Shown here piece after piece: positions 1-7,331 of a stretch of DNA of 7,646 nucleotides. Below the pieces are notes generated by a model, which was not told the DNA's origin, did no database searches, and was given only the letters and a program-made list of their open reading frames with translations. Numbering within the stretch: the first letter of the stretch is position 1; every line of letters starts with the position of its first letter. Both the position numbers and the translations under genes were made by a program. The DNA comes from Candidatus Fermentibacterota bacterium (GTDB lineage Bacteria; JAFGKV01): contig JAFGKV010000260.1 of the NCBI GenBank assembly GCA_016928395.1, positions 1-7,646 of the forward strand. Direction: 5' to 3'.

Positions 1-127
1 GATGTATCGTCCGGGCGAGCCCGGGGCCCCCACTCGTTTGAGAGTACACCCCAACTTCGCGCTCGTACTCGTACTCAAAGCTCCCACTCCGATACCGATA
101 GCGATAGCGACCCCCGCTCCCTCCCGC

Positions 128-149
128 GGGCGACCAGAGACGGTCGCCC
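128..149. repeat. Perfect 8-bp inverted repeat (hairpin/REP-like)
   Basis: The arms GGGCGACC (128-135) and GGTCGCCC (142-149) are perfect reverse complements separated by a 6-base loop. The hairpin lies about 90 bases past the hsdR stop in the direction of hsdR transcription. It could slow or end transcription, but no T-run follows on either strand, so I do not call it an intrinsic terminator. A REP-type intergenic palindrome is the alternative. Confidence 0.6.
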
Positions 150-189
150 CTACGACGGCAACGGTTCCTCGTGGCGCTGGGCGGGCCTG

Positions 190-238
190 ATAGCTGAGAG
201 CCGAGAGCTGACAGCCGATAGCCGAGAGCTGAGAGCTC
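190..238 (+). repeat. Heptamer array, seven units of A(T/G/C)AGCYG
   Basis: Seven consecutive 7-bp units can be read without a gap: ATAGCTG, AGAGCCG, AGAGCTG, ACAGCCG, ATAGCCG, AGAGCTG, AGAGCTC. Only the second base and the C/T at position 6 vary, apart from the last base of the final unit. The array stops two bases short of the hsdR stop codon, so it forms the immediate 3' flank of that gene. The same unit on the same strand recurs at 7473-7507. Confidence 0.85.
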
Positions 239-240
239 GT

Positions 241-2601
241 TCACGCCGCATACAGCAGCGTTTGCAGCTCATTTACGGCATGGACGAGGCGGTCCTCGCC
301 GCCGAAACGGCGGGCGATCTCGATGACGTTGCCGTGGCGGGAGATGGGAGGTAGCTCAAGCACATCGGGCAGAGCGAACTGGGTGACGCCGTGCTCGGCA
401 TACTTGTCCAGCAGCTCCTCCAGGATCTCACGAGCTTCAGGCCCATACTGCTCGAAGAAGTCTCTGCTCTGTGCGCGAAGTCGCTGGGCCCGCTCCCGGC
501 GTGTCCGCACGGGCGCATTGAATGCCAGATGGCACAGGAGATCCAGGGGGTCAGCCTCGGGTTGATCAGTCTGCGCGGCCAGTTGATCGAACTGAATGCC
601 TCGTTCGGCGAGCTGGTCGATCACTTCCTTGCGCCGATGGGGATCTGCCCACTGGCGCCGGAGGACGGCGGCATTGGCGTAGAGGGTGCGCACCTTGTCG
701 GCGGTGTAGTCGGTGTAGCGAACGACCCTGAGCTGCCGGCCCTCAGGGTCCAGCTCATAGACCAAGTGGGTCGCGATCTCCACCTGACCACCGTCGAAGT
801 AGAACTTACGGCGTTCCCCCGTGGGCGGCTCGCTGATGGTGACTCCACCACCCGCATCTCCTTCTCTTGGGAGCGGCTCTTCCGGCAGCACCGTTCGCTC
901 GGTGAGCGTCTCACCCTCCTCGGAGATCTCCTGTTCCGTGATCAGGGCAGGCTCGCCGTCGAACTCCGGATCGGCGAAGAGCCGGGTTGCGGAGCCTGTG
1001 TAGTCGAGGATGCTGAACCAGAGCTTGCCGTAGTCATCGCGCACCCGCGTGCCGCGCCCGATGATCTGCTTGAACTCGGTCATGGAGTTGATGGTCCGCA
1101 CCAGCGCGATGGTGCGGCAGGTCGGCATATCGACTCCGGTGGTGAGTAGTTTGGAGGTCGTCAGGATCACGGGCGTGGTGCGCTCCACATCCTGGAAGTG
1201 ATTCAGATGACCGGTGCCGATGTCGCCTTCGTCGGCAGTCACGCGGCACACATAGTCATGATGTGACCGCACCAGATCCGCATTCAGGTTGGAGAGCACC
1301 CGGCGCATCTCGTCGGCATGTTCCTGATCGACGCAGAAGACGATGGTTTTGGCGAACCGATCGGTCTTCTTGAGGAATTCGGTAAGATGGCGGGCCACTG
1401 CCTGGGTGCGCGCCCGCAAGGCCACGATGCGCTCAAAGTCGGGCGTCTGGTACTCCTCGTCGGGGATCTCGCGGCCATAGCGGTCCAGATCCCCCTGGCT
1501 CGGCCGCCACCCGGCGGCATCCCAGGTGGTGATGACGCGATGCACACGGTAGGGCGCCAGAAATCCATCCTCGATGCCCTGGCGCAGCGAGTACTGGTAG
1601 ATCGGATTCCCGAAATAGCGATAGGTGTCTCGGTTGTCTTCCCGTAGCGGCGTGGCGGTCATGCCAAGCTGAGAGGCGGGCTCGAAGTATTCCAGGATCT
1701 CCCGCCAGTTGCTCTCCTCCCGCGCGCTGCCGCGGTGACACTCATCCACGATAATCAGGTCGAAGAAACCGGGATCGAACTCCCGGTAGAGCCCGGGCCG
1801 CCGCTCATCGCGGGCAATGGCCTGGTAGGTCGAGAAGTACATCTCGCGGCTCTTCTTGGCATCGCCGTGCTCGATCTTCCAGCGGGCATCCCCGAACGGC
1901 GCGAAGGTCTTGTCCTTGGGGTCGTCGATGAGGATGTTGCGGTCGGACAGATAGAGGATCCGAGGCCGTCGATGCTCCCCTCCCCTATTCCAGCGTGCGC
2001 TCGCCAGTCGCCAGCAGATCTGAAACGCAACCAGCGTCTTGCCCGTGCCGGTGGCCAGGGTCAGGAGCACGCGCCGCGTGCCCTGGAGGATGGCCTGGAG
2101 CGCCCGGTTGATCGCGATTTCCTGGTAGTAGCGAAGGGGCTTGCCCTTGACCGGATAGCCTGGTACCACCAGCCGGGAGGAGATATCGTCGGAAATGGCT
2201 TCGGCGCCTGTGAGTCGATCCCAGAGCTCGTCGGGAGTCGGGAAGGTCGATACTTCCTGCTCGAGCCCGGTCAGAAAGTCGATCTCGATGATGGTGTGCC
2301 CATTGGAGGAGTAGGCGAACTTCAACCCGAGGGTCGTAGCGTAGTCCTTGGCCTGCTGCACCCCGTCGCCCGCTGTCTTGTAGGATGCCTTTGCCTCAAC
2401 GACCGCCAGCGGGAGGTCGGGCGTGTAGCGCAGCAGGTAGTCTACCCGTCGCTGGGTGCCCCGATGGGAGACGCCCCCTATGACTGAGATGCGGCCATCG
2501 GTGAAGGTGACCTGCTCCCGGATCTGATGCGGATCCTGCTCCCAACCGGCCGCCTGCAGCCGGGGAACCACGAATGTCCGACAGGTGTCAGCTTCGTTCA
2601 C
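241..2601 (-). CDS. hsdR: Type I restriction endonuclease, R (motor/nuclease) subunit, EcoEI type
   Basis: This 786-residue protein is the ATP-dependent translocase and nuclease subunit of a cytoplasmic type I restriction-modification complex. An N-terminal PD-(D/E)xK nuclease is visible (D54, then E69-A-K71). The superfamily 2 helicase motifs follow: Walker A ATGTGKT at 183-189, DECH at 286-289, TATP at 315-318, TTGVDMP at 487-493 and QIIGRGTR at 512-519. The remaining ~200 residues fit the EcoEI-type C-terminal domain that docks on HsdM/HsdS. Length is normal for the family and no key residue is missing. The start is GTG at 2601-2599. An in-frame TGA (2613-2611) lies 12 bases upstream with no other usual start codon between, the protein begins with the family-typical NEADTCR, and an SD-like GAGAGGA ends four bases before the GTG. 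The catalytic role is established for the family. No hsdM or hsdS is in the window, so whether it works as a restriction system here is open. Confidence 0.95.
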   Translation of the reverse strand: MNEADTCRTFVVPRLQAAGWEQDPHQIREQVTFTDGRISVIGGVSHRGTQRRVDYLLRYTPDLPLAVVEAKASYKTAGDGVQQAKDYATTLGLKFAYSSNGHTIIEIDFLTGLEQEVSTFPTPDELWDRLTGAEAISDDISSRLVVPGYPVKGKPLRYYQEIAINRALQAILQGTRRVLLTLATGTGKTLVAFQICWRLASARWNRGGEHRRPRILYLSDRNILIDDPKDKTFAPFGDARWKIEHGDAKKSREMYFSTYQAIARDERRPGLYREFDPGFFDLIIVDECHRGSAREESNWREILEYFEPASQLGMTATPLREDNRDTYRYFGNPIYQYSLRQGIEDGFLAPYRVHRVITTWDAAGWRPSQGDLDRYGREIPDEEYQTPDFERIVALRARTQAVARHLTEFLKKTDRFAKTIVFCVDQEHADEMRRVLSNLNADLVRSHHDYVCRVTADEGDIGTGHLNHFQDVERTTPVILTTSKLLTTGVDMPTCRTIALVRTINSMTEFKQIIGRGTRVRDDYGKLWFSILDYTGSATRLFADPEFDGEPALITEQEISEEGETLTERTVLPEEPLPREGDAGGGVTISEPPTGERRKFYFDGGQVEIATHLVYELDPEGRQLRVVRYTDYTADKVRTLYANAAVLRRQWADPHRRKEVIDQLAERGIQFDQLAAQTDQPEADPLDLLCHLAFNAPVRTRRERAQRLRAQSRDFFEQYGPEAREILEELLDKYAEHGVTQFALPDVLELPPISRHGNVIEIARRFGGEDRLVHAVNELQTLLYAA

Positions 2602-2730
2602 CAGGTCCTCTCAGGTTGGAGCCGACGAGGATGGTTCGGCGACGCCTGCATGTTCCTGCGCCGGGTGAGGAAACGCAAGGGATGAGCACGATGATGGGCG
2701 CGTTCCCAGAGCCGCCCACGGGCGTATGAG

Positions 2731-2949
2731 GAGGATGGACGGACGGATGGATGGACGGATGGCCGGATGGATGGCACGGATGGATGGATGGACGGATGGA
2801 TGGATGGGACGATGGGATGGATGGACGGATGGACGGATGGACGAATGGATGGACGGATGGACGAATGGATGGACGGATGGACGAATGGATGGATGGATGG
2901 ACGGACGGATGGATGGATGATGGGATGGATGGCTGGGACGATGGGATGC
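2731..2949 (+). repeat. Degenerate GGAT/GGAC tetranucleotide tract with 20-bp higher-order units
   Basis: About 215 bases are built almost wholly of GGAT and GGAC tetramers, with occasional GAAT, GGGA or deleted-base variants. In the middle a 20-bp unit, ACGAATGGATGGACGGATGG, is repeated in tandem at 2841-2860 and 2861-2880. It appears once more with a single C-to-T change at 2881-2900. That indicates duplication of a larger block on top of the tetramer repetition. The tract lies ~130 bases upstream of the hsdR start. Such tracts are prone to slipped-strand length change. Confidence 0.9.
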
Positions 2950-2966
2950 GGCTTCAACCGTCCAAC
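2934..2966 (+). repeat. Left arm of a diverged 33-bp inverted repeat
   Basis: Read on the plus strand, this segment matches the reverse complement of 7280-7312 at 27 of 33 positions by eye. The shared core is ATGCGGCWTCAAYCGTCCAAY. It starts within the end of the tetranucleotide tract and continues into unique sequence, so the match is not only tetramer similarity. A second short match (TCCAATCATCC at 2977-2987; reverse complement near 7275-7285) lies beside it in both places. Confidence 0.6.
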
Positions 2967-3085
2967 CTTCCTATGGTCCAATCATCCCGTGCAGGGGACG
3001 GATGGGGAAACAGTTGCCCCACGAGCACGGCCCCGAGGCCATACTCGCACCCGGCTTCCGGTTTAGTGCGCTGACTGTGTACTGC

Positions 3086-5146
3086 CTACTCCCGACTGGT
3101 TCTCAGCTCGGGATAAGGCGTGCGGATGCGCCAGAGAGCGGCGAAGACCGCGAGCAGAATCAGCGCGGCGCCGGCGTAGTGCAGCGTGGTCAACTCGGCC
3201 AGGTCCAACTCGAAGTGACCAAGGGCAATGCTCAGGCCATTGTTCAGCGCATGCCACAGCATGGCCGGGAACACCGACCCGGTGAGCAAGGTGACTCCTG
3301 ACAGCACGATGCCGATGAAGGCCGTGGGGACGATACGAAACAAAGCGACGTGGAAAAGGCCAAACACGGCGCCAACCACCAGCACCAGCGGCACCGGGTG
3401 CAGGGATTTCCGCAGGCCGTACAGCAACGTGCCCCGGAACGTCAGTTCCTCGAACACACCCGGCAGTACTGCGATGAACAGCACGAGCTGCCAGAACGGA
3501 ATTTCCTCGGGCATCAGGCCCTTGCCGAAGGCCTCCAGCATCTCCTTGGGAACAGGCAAGACAAGGCTGGCCAGGCGGAATACACCTGCGGCAGCCAGAA
3601 GCCCCGCCGGGGCGCCGATGGCCACCAGCGGCCAGACCCAGGCCCGAACCGGCCTGAAAGCAAACACACGGCGGGCGGATAGGCGGTGCATCCGGATGAG
3701 CAGGAGCGAGCCGCCGAAGAAGATCACGACCAGGTTCACCAGCAGCTCAATGCGCAAATCCATCCTGCCTTCGACATTGGAGGCGAAGATGAAGAACACG
3801 GCCCACATGATGGCGAAGGCCGGGAGCACGCGTCGTGTGAACACCGCCTCTCCCGATCTCTGGCCCGATTCCCCCACGGTCGGCACGATGAGCCGTTCGG
3901 TGGAAAGTACCCGTTCCGCCAGTCGCCGCACATACCAGGCCGCGGCGGCGGTGACGGCCCAGGCGGCAACGATAAAGGGCCAATCATACCTGCCCACCAG
4001 CACTTCCTTGATCGCAAGCGCGATATTGGCGATGGGCACCAGGACCGCTGCCGAGCGCAGAGAGAGCCCGGGCAGGAATGGGGCAACCGCAGGCACGATC
4101 CCGATGAGCAAGACCGGGAAGAAGTAGAGTTGCGCCTCCTTGTAGCTTCGCGCATACCCCGATGTCAGCAAGAGCACGCCGGATACCAGCGCCGCCAGGG
4201 GAATCAGCAGAACGAAGATCAGCGCCGTGACCTCCGGCGGCACATCCAGCACGAATCCCTGAGGCAAGGGGATAAGCTTCAAGGCCACATAGGCGAGAAA
4301 GTTGAGGGACTGGATGACCGCGATGATCAGAGCCACCGCCAGAATGACCAGATGCTTCGCGGCGACAATGTCGGCCCTGGAGGCCGCGGTGGTCAGCAGC
4401 GTCTCCAGGGTGCCGCGCTCTTTCTCGCCTGCCAGCGTGTCCACGGCCACCACCGACCCGCCCGAGAGCATGAACAGCATGACGAACAATACCAGATATC
4501 GGCCGATGTGAAGGCCGGCCACTTGCCGGGCCCCGGCCAGATCATGGCGTTCCACTACCCCGAACCCGATCATCTCAGCCAGACCGCGCGACTCGAGCAT
4601 CTCGACCCTATGCGCCCGTCGTAACTCGTCGAAATGCCGGCGAAGCATGCGCGCGCCCCGTTCCGAAGTATCCCTGTCTTCCCGGAAATGGAGGATCAGT
4701 GTGGGCACCGCCGCCGTGTCACCCCGGCTGATCTCGTCTCTTTCGGTCGTGTCGCGCCAGGCCTCCCCAGGGCTCAGGGCCTCGACAAAGAGATCCAACT
4801 CCCCTTCCGCCAGGCTCTGGGCAGGGTCGGAGGTTGCGGTCTGGAGGAGAAGCAGGCCCGCCGTGTCCGCGGCGGCCGCTCTGGCAATGAGATCGTGAGC
4901 TAGCTCGTGCGCACTACCCGTCACGGCATAGCGGACGTCCATGGTGGCCAACCGGCGTTCCCTTCTCTCCTGCACCCAGCGCGATCCGAACATGAGCAGC
5001 GGTGTGATGAACAGCGGCAGCACGATGGATACGACGATGGTGCGCCGGTCCCGCAGCAGCATCGTGAATTCCGCCCGGCAGATCGCCTTGATGACTTCGG
5101 TGGATCGCCGCGCCGCGGCGACACCGTTGCGGGGGACGCGACCCAT
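3086..5146 (-). CDS. ABC-2 (NatB-like) permease fused to a CPBP intramembrane protease
   Basis: This is a 686-residue inner-membrane protein of two parts. Residues 1-~415 are an ABC-2 permease. A membrane segment at ~36-55 is followed by a ~155-residue extracytoplasmic domain, then further segments from ~214 onward, with the family motif DTLAGEKERGTLETLL at 236-251. Residues ~440-686 carry more membrane segments and all three CPBP motifs: EELTFR at 566-571, FGLFH at 595-599 and HALNN at 632-636. CPBP proteins are Rce1-like (type II CAAX) proteases, and in bacteria some serve peptide processing or bacteriocin immunity. The start is ATG at 5146, one base after the ATPase TGA. GGAGG lies upstream at 5163-5159, 12 bases away, which is a little long. 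An in-frame ATG at 5263 would add 39 non-conserved residues inside the ATPase gene and is unlikely. The fused architecture is already known in databases, as I recall. Substrate and protease target are unknown. Confidence 0.88.
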   Translation of the reverse strand: MGRVPRNGVAAARRSTEVIKAICRAEFTMLLRDRRTIVVSIVLPLFITPLLMFGSRWVQERRERRLATMDVRYAVTGSAHELAHDLIARAAAADTAGLLLLQTATSDPAQSLAEGELDLFVEALSPGEAWRDTTERDEISRGDTAAVPTLILHFREDRDTSERGARMLRRHFDELRRAHRVEMLESRGLAEMIGFGVVERHDLAGARQVAGLHIGRYLVLFVMLFMLSGGSVVAVDTLAGEKERGTLETLLTTAASRADIVAAKHLVILAVALIIAVIQSLNFLAYVALKLIPLPQGFVLDVPPEVTALIFVLLIPLAALVSGVLLLTSGYARSYKEAQLYFFPVLLIGIVPAVAPFLPGLSLRSAAVLVPIANIALAIKEVLVGRYDWPFIVAAWAVTAAAAWYVRRLAERVLSTERLIVPTVGESGQRSGEAVFTRRVLPAFAIMWAVFFIFASNVEGRMDLRIELLVNLVVIFFGGSLLLIRMHRLSARRVFAFRPVRAWVWPLVAIGAPAGLLAAAGVFRLASLVLPVPKEMLEAFGKGLMPEEIPFWQLVLFIAVLPGVFEELTFRGTLLYGLRKSLHPVPLVLVVGAVFGLFHVALFRIVPTAFIGIVLSGVTLLTGSVFPAMLWHALNNGLSIALGHFELDLAELTTLHYAGAALILLAVFAALWRIRTPYPELRTSRE

Positions 5147-5147
5147 G

Positions 5148-5906
5148 TCAGGTACCGTCCTCCCGATCAGTGGCGAAATAGACGAAGATGTCCTCCAGGT
5201 ACCGCTTGCCCGTGGCCGTGCGGAGCCCCTCCAGGGTATCACAAGCCAGCAGGGCGCCCCCATGGATGATGGCGATACGGTCGCAGAGTCGCTCGGCCTC
5301 GCTCATGATGTGAGTCGAGAAAATGATCGTCTTGCCCTGGGTCCGAAACTCCCCGATCACCCGCTGCATGTCCAGCGCATTGAGCACATCGAGCCCAACA
5401 GTCGGCTCGTCGAAAATGAGCACCGGAGGATCGTGGGCTACGGTGCGGGCGATGGACACCTTCTGCTTCATGCCCTGCGACAGCTTCTCGACCCGGGCAT
5501 CGGCATACTCCTCGATGCCGAACCGAGCGACCAACTCCCGCACACGACCCGGCACCTCATCAGGCGCATACCCGTTGACTCTGGCGAAAAACTCGATGGT
5601 CTCCCGGGCAGTGAGCCGGGGATACAACGCGGTAGACGATGAGTAAAACCCAAGGGACCGCCGCACCTGTTCGGGCTCCTCCCCCACCTCGCGGCCCATG
5701 ACCGTGGCGCTGCCTGAGGTCGGCTTGAGTATGGTCGCCAGCATTCGCAGCGTCGTGGTCTTACCCGCACCATTCGCCCCCAGAAGCCCGAAGATCTCAC
5801 CGCTTCGGCACTGGAAATCGATGCCGTCCACCGCTCTGACTTCACCACGGCTCTCATCGTAAAACATCTTGGTCAGCCCGCGGGCCTCCACGGTGATCTC
5901 ACTCAT
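5148..5906 (-). CDS. ABC transporter ATPase, NatA-like
   Basis: This 252-residue cytoplasmic ATPase would power the exporter formed by the two flanking permeases. Visible motifs are Walker A GANGAGKTT (43-51), signature LSQGMKQKV (142-150), Walker B VLIFDEP (162-168, catalytic E167), D-loop GLD (171-173) and the H-loop histidine H199. The Q-loop position (GFYSSST, 86-92) has no glutamine. I recall the same substitution in NatA-type relatives, so it need not mean inactivity. The ATG overlaps the upstream permease stop (ATGA, 5906-5903), and GGAGG sits six bases ahead of the start inside the end of that permease gene, which implies coupled translation. NatA/NatB of Bacillus is a sodium exporter, but the wider family exports many substrates, so I do not assign natA or sodium. 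Confidence 0.93.
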   Translation of the reverse strand: MSEITVEARGLTKMFYDESRGEVRAVDGIDFQCRSGEIFGLLGANGAGKTTTLRMLATILKPTSGSATVMGREVGEEPEQVRRSLGFYSSSTALYPRLTARETIEFFARVNGYAPDEVPGRVRELVARFGIEEYADARVEKLSQGMKQKVSIARTVAHDPPVLIFDEPTVGLDVLNALDMQRVIGEFRTQGKTIIFSTHIMSEAERLCDRIAIIHGGALLACDTLEGLRTATGKRYLEDIFVYFATDREDGT

Positions 5907-7180
5907 CTCACTCCTCCCTGCGCGCCGGCGTCACGCCCGCGCCACCGCTCCTTCAGAAGCGTGGTAAGGCTTCCTCCGTACGAGCCGACAATGACATCCT
6001 CGAACCGTAGCACAAAAACGGCCAGGCGCAACGAAATCGCCACCATTGCCAACCCCACAGCTATCGTGATGGCGATCTGCGGCCAGTGGAACACCCCGGC
6101 AACCGCCTCCCGGATCATCATCACGACATTCGCCACCGGCACCAGCGCCAGCGTCGTGGAGAAAGTCAGGCCCTGCTGCTGCAGGAGTATGGCCGGCACC
6201 ATCATGAGCAAGTAGAAGGGGGTGATCATCGCCTGGCCTTCCTTGAAGGTCCGGGCAAACGACGCGAACAGCATCATGACCGCGGCGATGAACCCCGCCA
6301 GCACTACCGCTCCCACCGCCATGACCGGCAGACCCGCCAGTGGCAATCCAAAATGAATCTCCTCGGCGCTGCCTGCCAGCAGCGGCTTCACGATGGCCCC
6401 CATGGTGAGAGTCATGGCAGCCAGGTTCAAAAGCCCGGCCATGGTCCCGAACGAGGCCACCGACAGATACTTCGCCGTCACGATGCTGGCTCGGGAGACC
6501 CCCAGCGACATGGTGGTTTCCCATGTCGAGCGTTCCCGCTCTCCGGCAGTTGCATCTACCGCGGGGTGATAACACCCCACCGCGGTCATAATGAGAAAGA
6601 ACAGCGGCAGCATGAGGCCCAACAGGAAGGCGCCCATCTCCTTGCCGCTGGCGCGGTTCTTCAGGCGGACCCTGAACCCGGTCCACTCCTCCTCGCCGAT
6701 CCCTGCGTCTCGAGCCTGAATCTGCAGCCAGTCATCGCGGTAGCGCTCGAGCACCACAGTGACCCGGCTTCTGGCCTCCTCGCTTCGTTCCCGGGAGGCC
6801 GTGCTGGTCAGCCTGACACGAAAAGTGCCCTGAGTTCCTTCCGCCTCCAGCGGGGAAAACTCGACCAGCGCGTCCAGCGAGCCTCCGTGAATGCCGGCCG
6901 CGGCGCCGGTGGTGTCCGAAGGGGCAATGAGCATGACTTTGCGAGCCTCCAGGCTCTCGGCCAAGGCTTCGTGCCCGGCCGGGAGCCCCACCACCATGAC
7001 CCTGGACAGCTGCCCCTCAGTCTGGCCTCGCACAAACATGATGCCGCTGAACATGGCCCACATCATGAATGGATAGAGAACGATGGGGATGACGATGGAG
7101 TTGATGACGATGGACCTCTCCCGCAAGGCGGCCCGCATCTCACGGGCATACAGAAGACCAACGGTATGCAGCGACTTCAT
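5903..7180 (-). CDS. ABC-2 family (NatB-like) permease, first gene of the operon
   Basis: This 425-residue inner-membrane subunit pairs with the ATPase. A first membrane segment (~27-50) is followed by a ~130-residue extracytoplasmic region rich in charged residues. About six further segments lie between ~183 and 392, and the C-terminal tail is basic. The cytoplasmic motif DATAGERERSTWETT (209-223) corresponds to DTLAGEKERGTLETL in the fused permease downstream. FARTFKEGQ (308-316) and VPVANVVMMIREAVAG (347-362) also have clear counterparts there (YARSYKEAQ; VPIANIALAIKEVLVG), so the two are homologous subunits of one heteromeric transporter. The ATG at 7180 is preceded by GAGGAG four bases upstream. 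It overlaps the ATPase gene by four bases. It lacks the protease domain of its partner. The substrate is not recognisable. Confidence 0.9.
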   Translation of the reverse strand: MKSLHTVGLLYAREMRAALRERSIVINSIVIPIVLYPFMMWAMFSGIMFVRGQTEGQLSRVMVVGLPAGHEALAESLEARKVMLIAPSDTTGAAAGIHGGSLDALVEFSPLEAEGTQGTFRVRLTSTASRERSEEARSRVTVVLERYRDDWLQIQARDAGIGEEEWTGFRVRLKNRASGKEMGAFLLGLMLPLFFLIMTAVGCYHPAVDATAGERERSTWETTMSLGVSRASIVTAKYLSVASFGTMAGLLNLAAMTLTMGAIVKPLLAGSAEEIHFGLPLAGLPVMAVGAVVLAGFIAAVMMLFASFARTFKEGQAMITPFYLLMMVPAILLQQQGLTFSTTLALVPVANVVMMIREAVAGVFHWPQIAITIAVGLAMVAISLRLAVFVLRFEDVIVGSYGGSLTTLLKERWRGRDAGAQGGVR

Positions 7181-7279
7181 GCGACTCCTCTTCCTGCCAG
7201 GGATGCAGGTCTCAGGGTTTTCGGTTCAGGGTTCACAGGCCACCCCATCATCCCGCCCACCCGCCCACGGAACTGGATG

Positions 7280-7312
7280 ATTGGACGATTGATGCCGCAT
7301 TCCATTATCCCA
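7280..7312 (-). repeat. Right arm of the diverged 33-bp inverted repeat
   Basis: The reverse complement of this segment agrees with 2934-2966 at 27 of 33 positions. The two arms therefore sit in inverted orientation just outside the two ends of the three-gene transporter operon, about 4.3 kb apart. The flanking GGATGATTGGACGATT (7275-7290) is a degenerate version of the tetranucleotide type seen at 2731-2949. Confidence 0.6.
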
Positions 7313-7331
7313 CGACTCGATTCATCGGCAA
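7304..7331 (-). promoter_or_regulatory. Possible sigma-70-type promoter for the ABC operon
   Basis: On the minus strand, TTGCCG (7331-7326; 4 of 6 to TTGACA) is followed after 16 bases by GATAAT (7309-7304; 5 of 6 to TATAAT). It would start transcription ~120 bases before the first permease ATG, giving a long leader. The -10 element lies inside the inverted-repeat arm, so the match may be a by-product of that repeat. Both the spacing and the -35 are suboptimal. Confidence 0.25.

Larger units (their letters stand above)
32..238 (+). repeat. Composite intergenic repeat module, copy A
   Basis: The block has an ordered set of sub-elements that recurs at the other end of the window. First is a leader (32-50, ACTCGTTTGAGAGTACACC). 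A TCGTAC hexamer run follows at 62-76, then a CGATAS-type hexamer run at 89-111 (CCGATA, CCGATA, GCGATA, GCGAC). Next comes a GC-rich hairpin at 128-149, and last a heptamer array at 190-238. Copy B (7356-7507) and partial copy C (7568-7646) carry the same elements in the same order and orientation. The module ends two bases before the hsdR stop codon. Any open frame across it (for example 2-190) is repeat-derived and shows no protein-like composition. Function is unknown; I infer a dispersed, possibly genome-wide intergenic repeat. Confidence 0.75.
2602..3085. other. Intergenic region between hsdR and the ABC operon
   Basis: This 484-base gap holds three parts. The 5' flank of hsdR (2602-2730) has no convincing promoter: a TTGCGT/GAACAT pair on the minus strand with 17-base spacing is weak. 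The tetranucleotide tract covers 2731-2949. A 3' flank of the transporter operon (2950-3085) contains a short TGGGG/CCCCA hairpin at 3003-3021 without a T-run. Open frames through the tract on both strands encode only cyclic 4-residue peptides (MDGW/MDGR on plus, IHPS/VRPS on minus), as expected from a 4-bp repeat. Confidence 0.7.

Noticed and set aside
11-24. CCGGG-CGAG-CCCGG hairpin at the left edge
   Set aside because: The stem is short and in very GC-rich sequence, where such matches are expected by chance, and there is no T-run.
2-190. Short plus-strand open frame at the left edge
   Set aside because: It reads through the hexamer runs and hairpin of repeat module A and has no recognisable protein features or ribosome site.
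391-1149. Long plus-strand frames opposite hsdR (391-1149 and 1735-2487)
   Set aside because: These are antisense shadows of a GC-rich gene whose minus-strand product has all expected motifs.
2615-2700. Promoter for hsdR (TTGCGT, 17 bases, GAACAT on the minus strand)
   Set aside because: The -10 element matches poorly, and similar matches are common by chance.
2731-2949. CRISPR-like array
   Set aside because: Units are contiguous 4- and 20-bp repeats without unique spacers, and no cas gene is present.
3003-3021. Terminator for the transporter operon (TGGGG/CCCCA hairpin)
   Set aside because: The stem is only 5 bp with a 9-base loop and no T-run on the minus strand.
2726-3074. Plus-strand frames rich in MDGW/MDGR repeats
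   Set aside because: They are translations of a tetranucleotide repeat, open in every frame, with no supported start or conserved sequence.
3228-4624. Plus-strand frames opposite the permease/CPBP gene (3228-4127, 3686-4624)
   Set aside because: Composition is antisense-like, and the minus-strand gene is clearly real.
5147-5263. Longer start (ATG at 5263) for the permease/CPBP gene
   Set aside because: It would put 39 extra residues, unlike a membrane protein N-terminus, inside the ATPase gene. The ATG at 5146 fits the operon spacing and a nearby SD.
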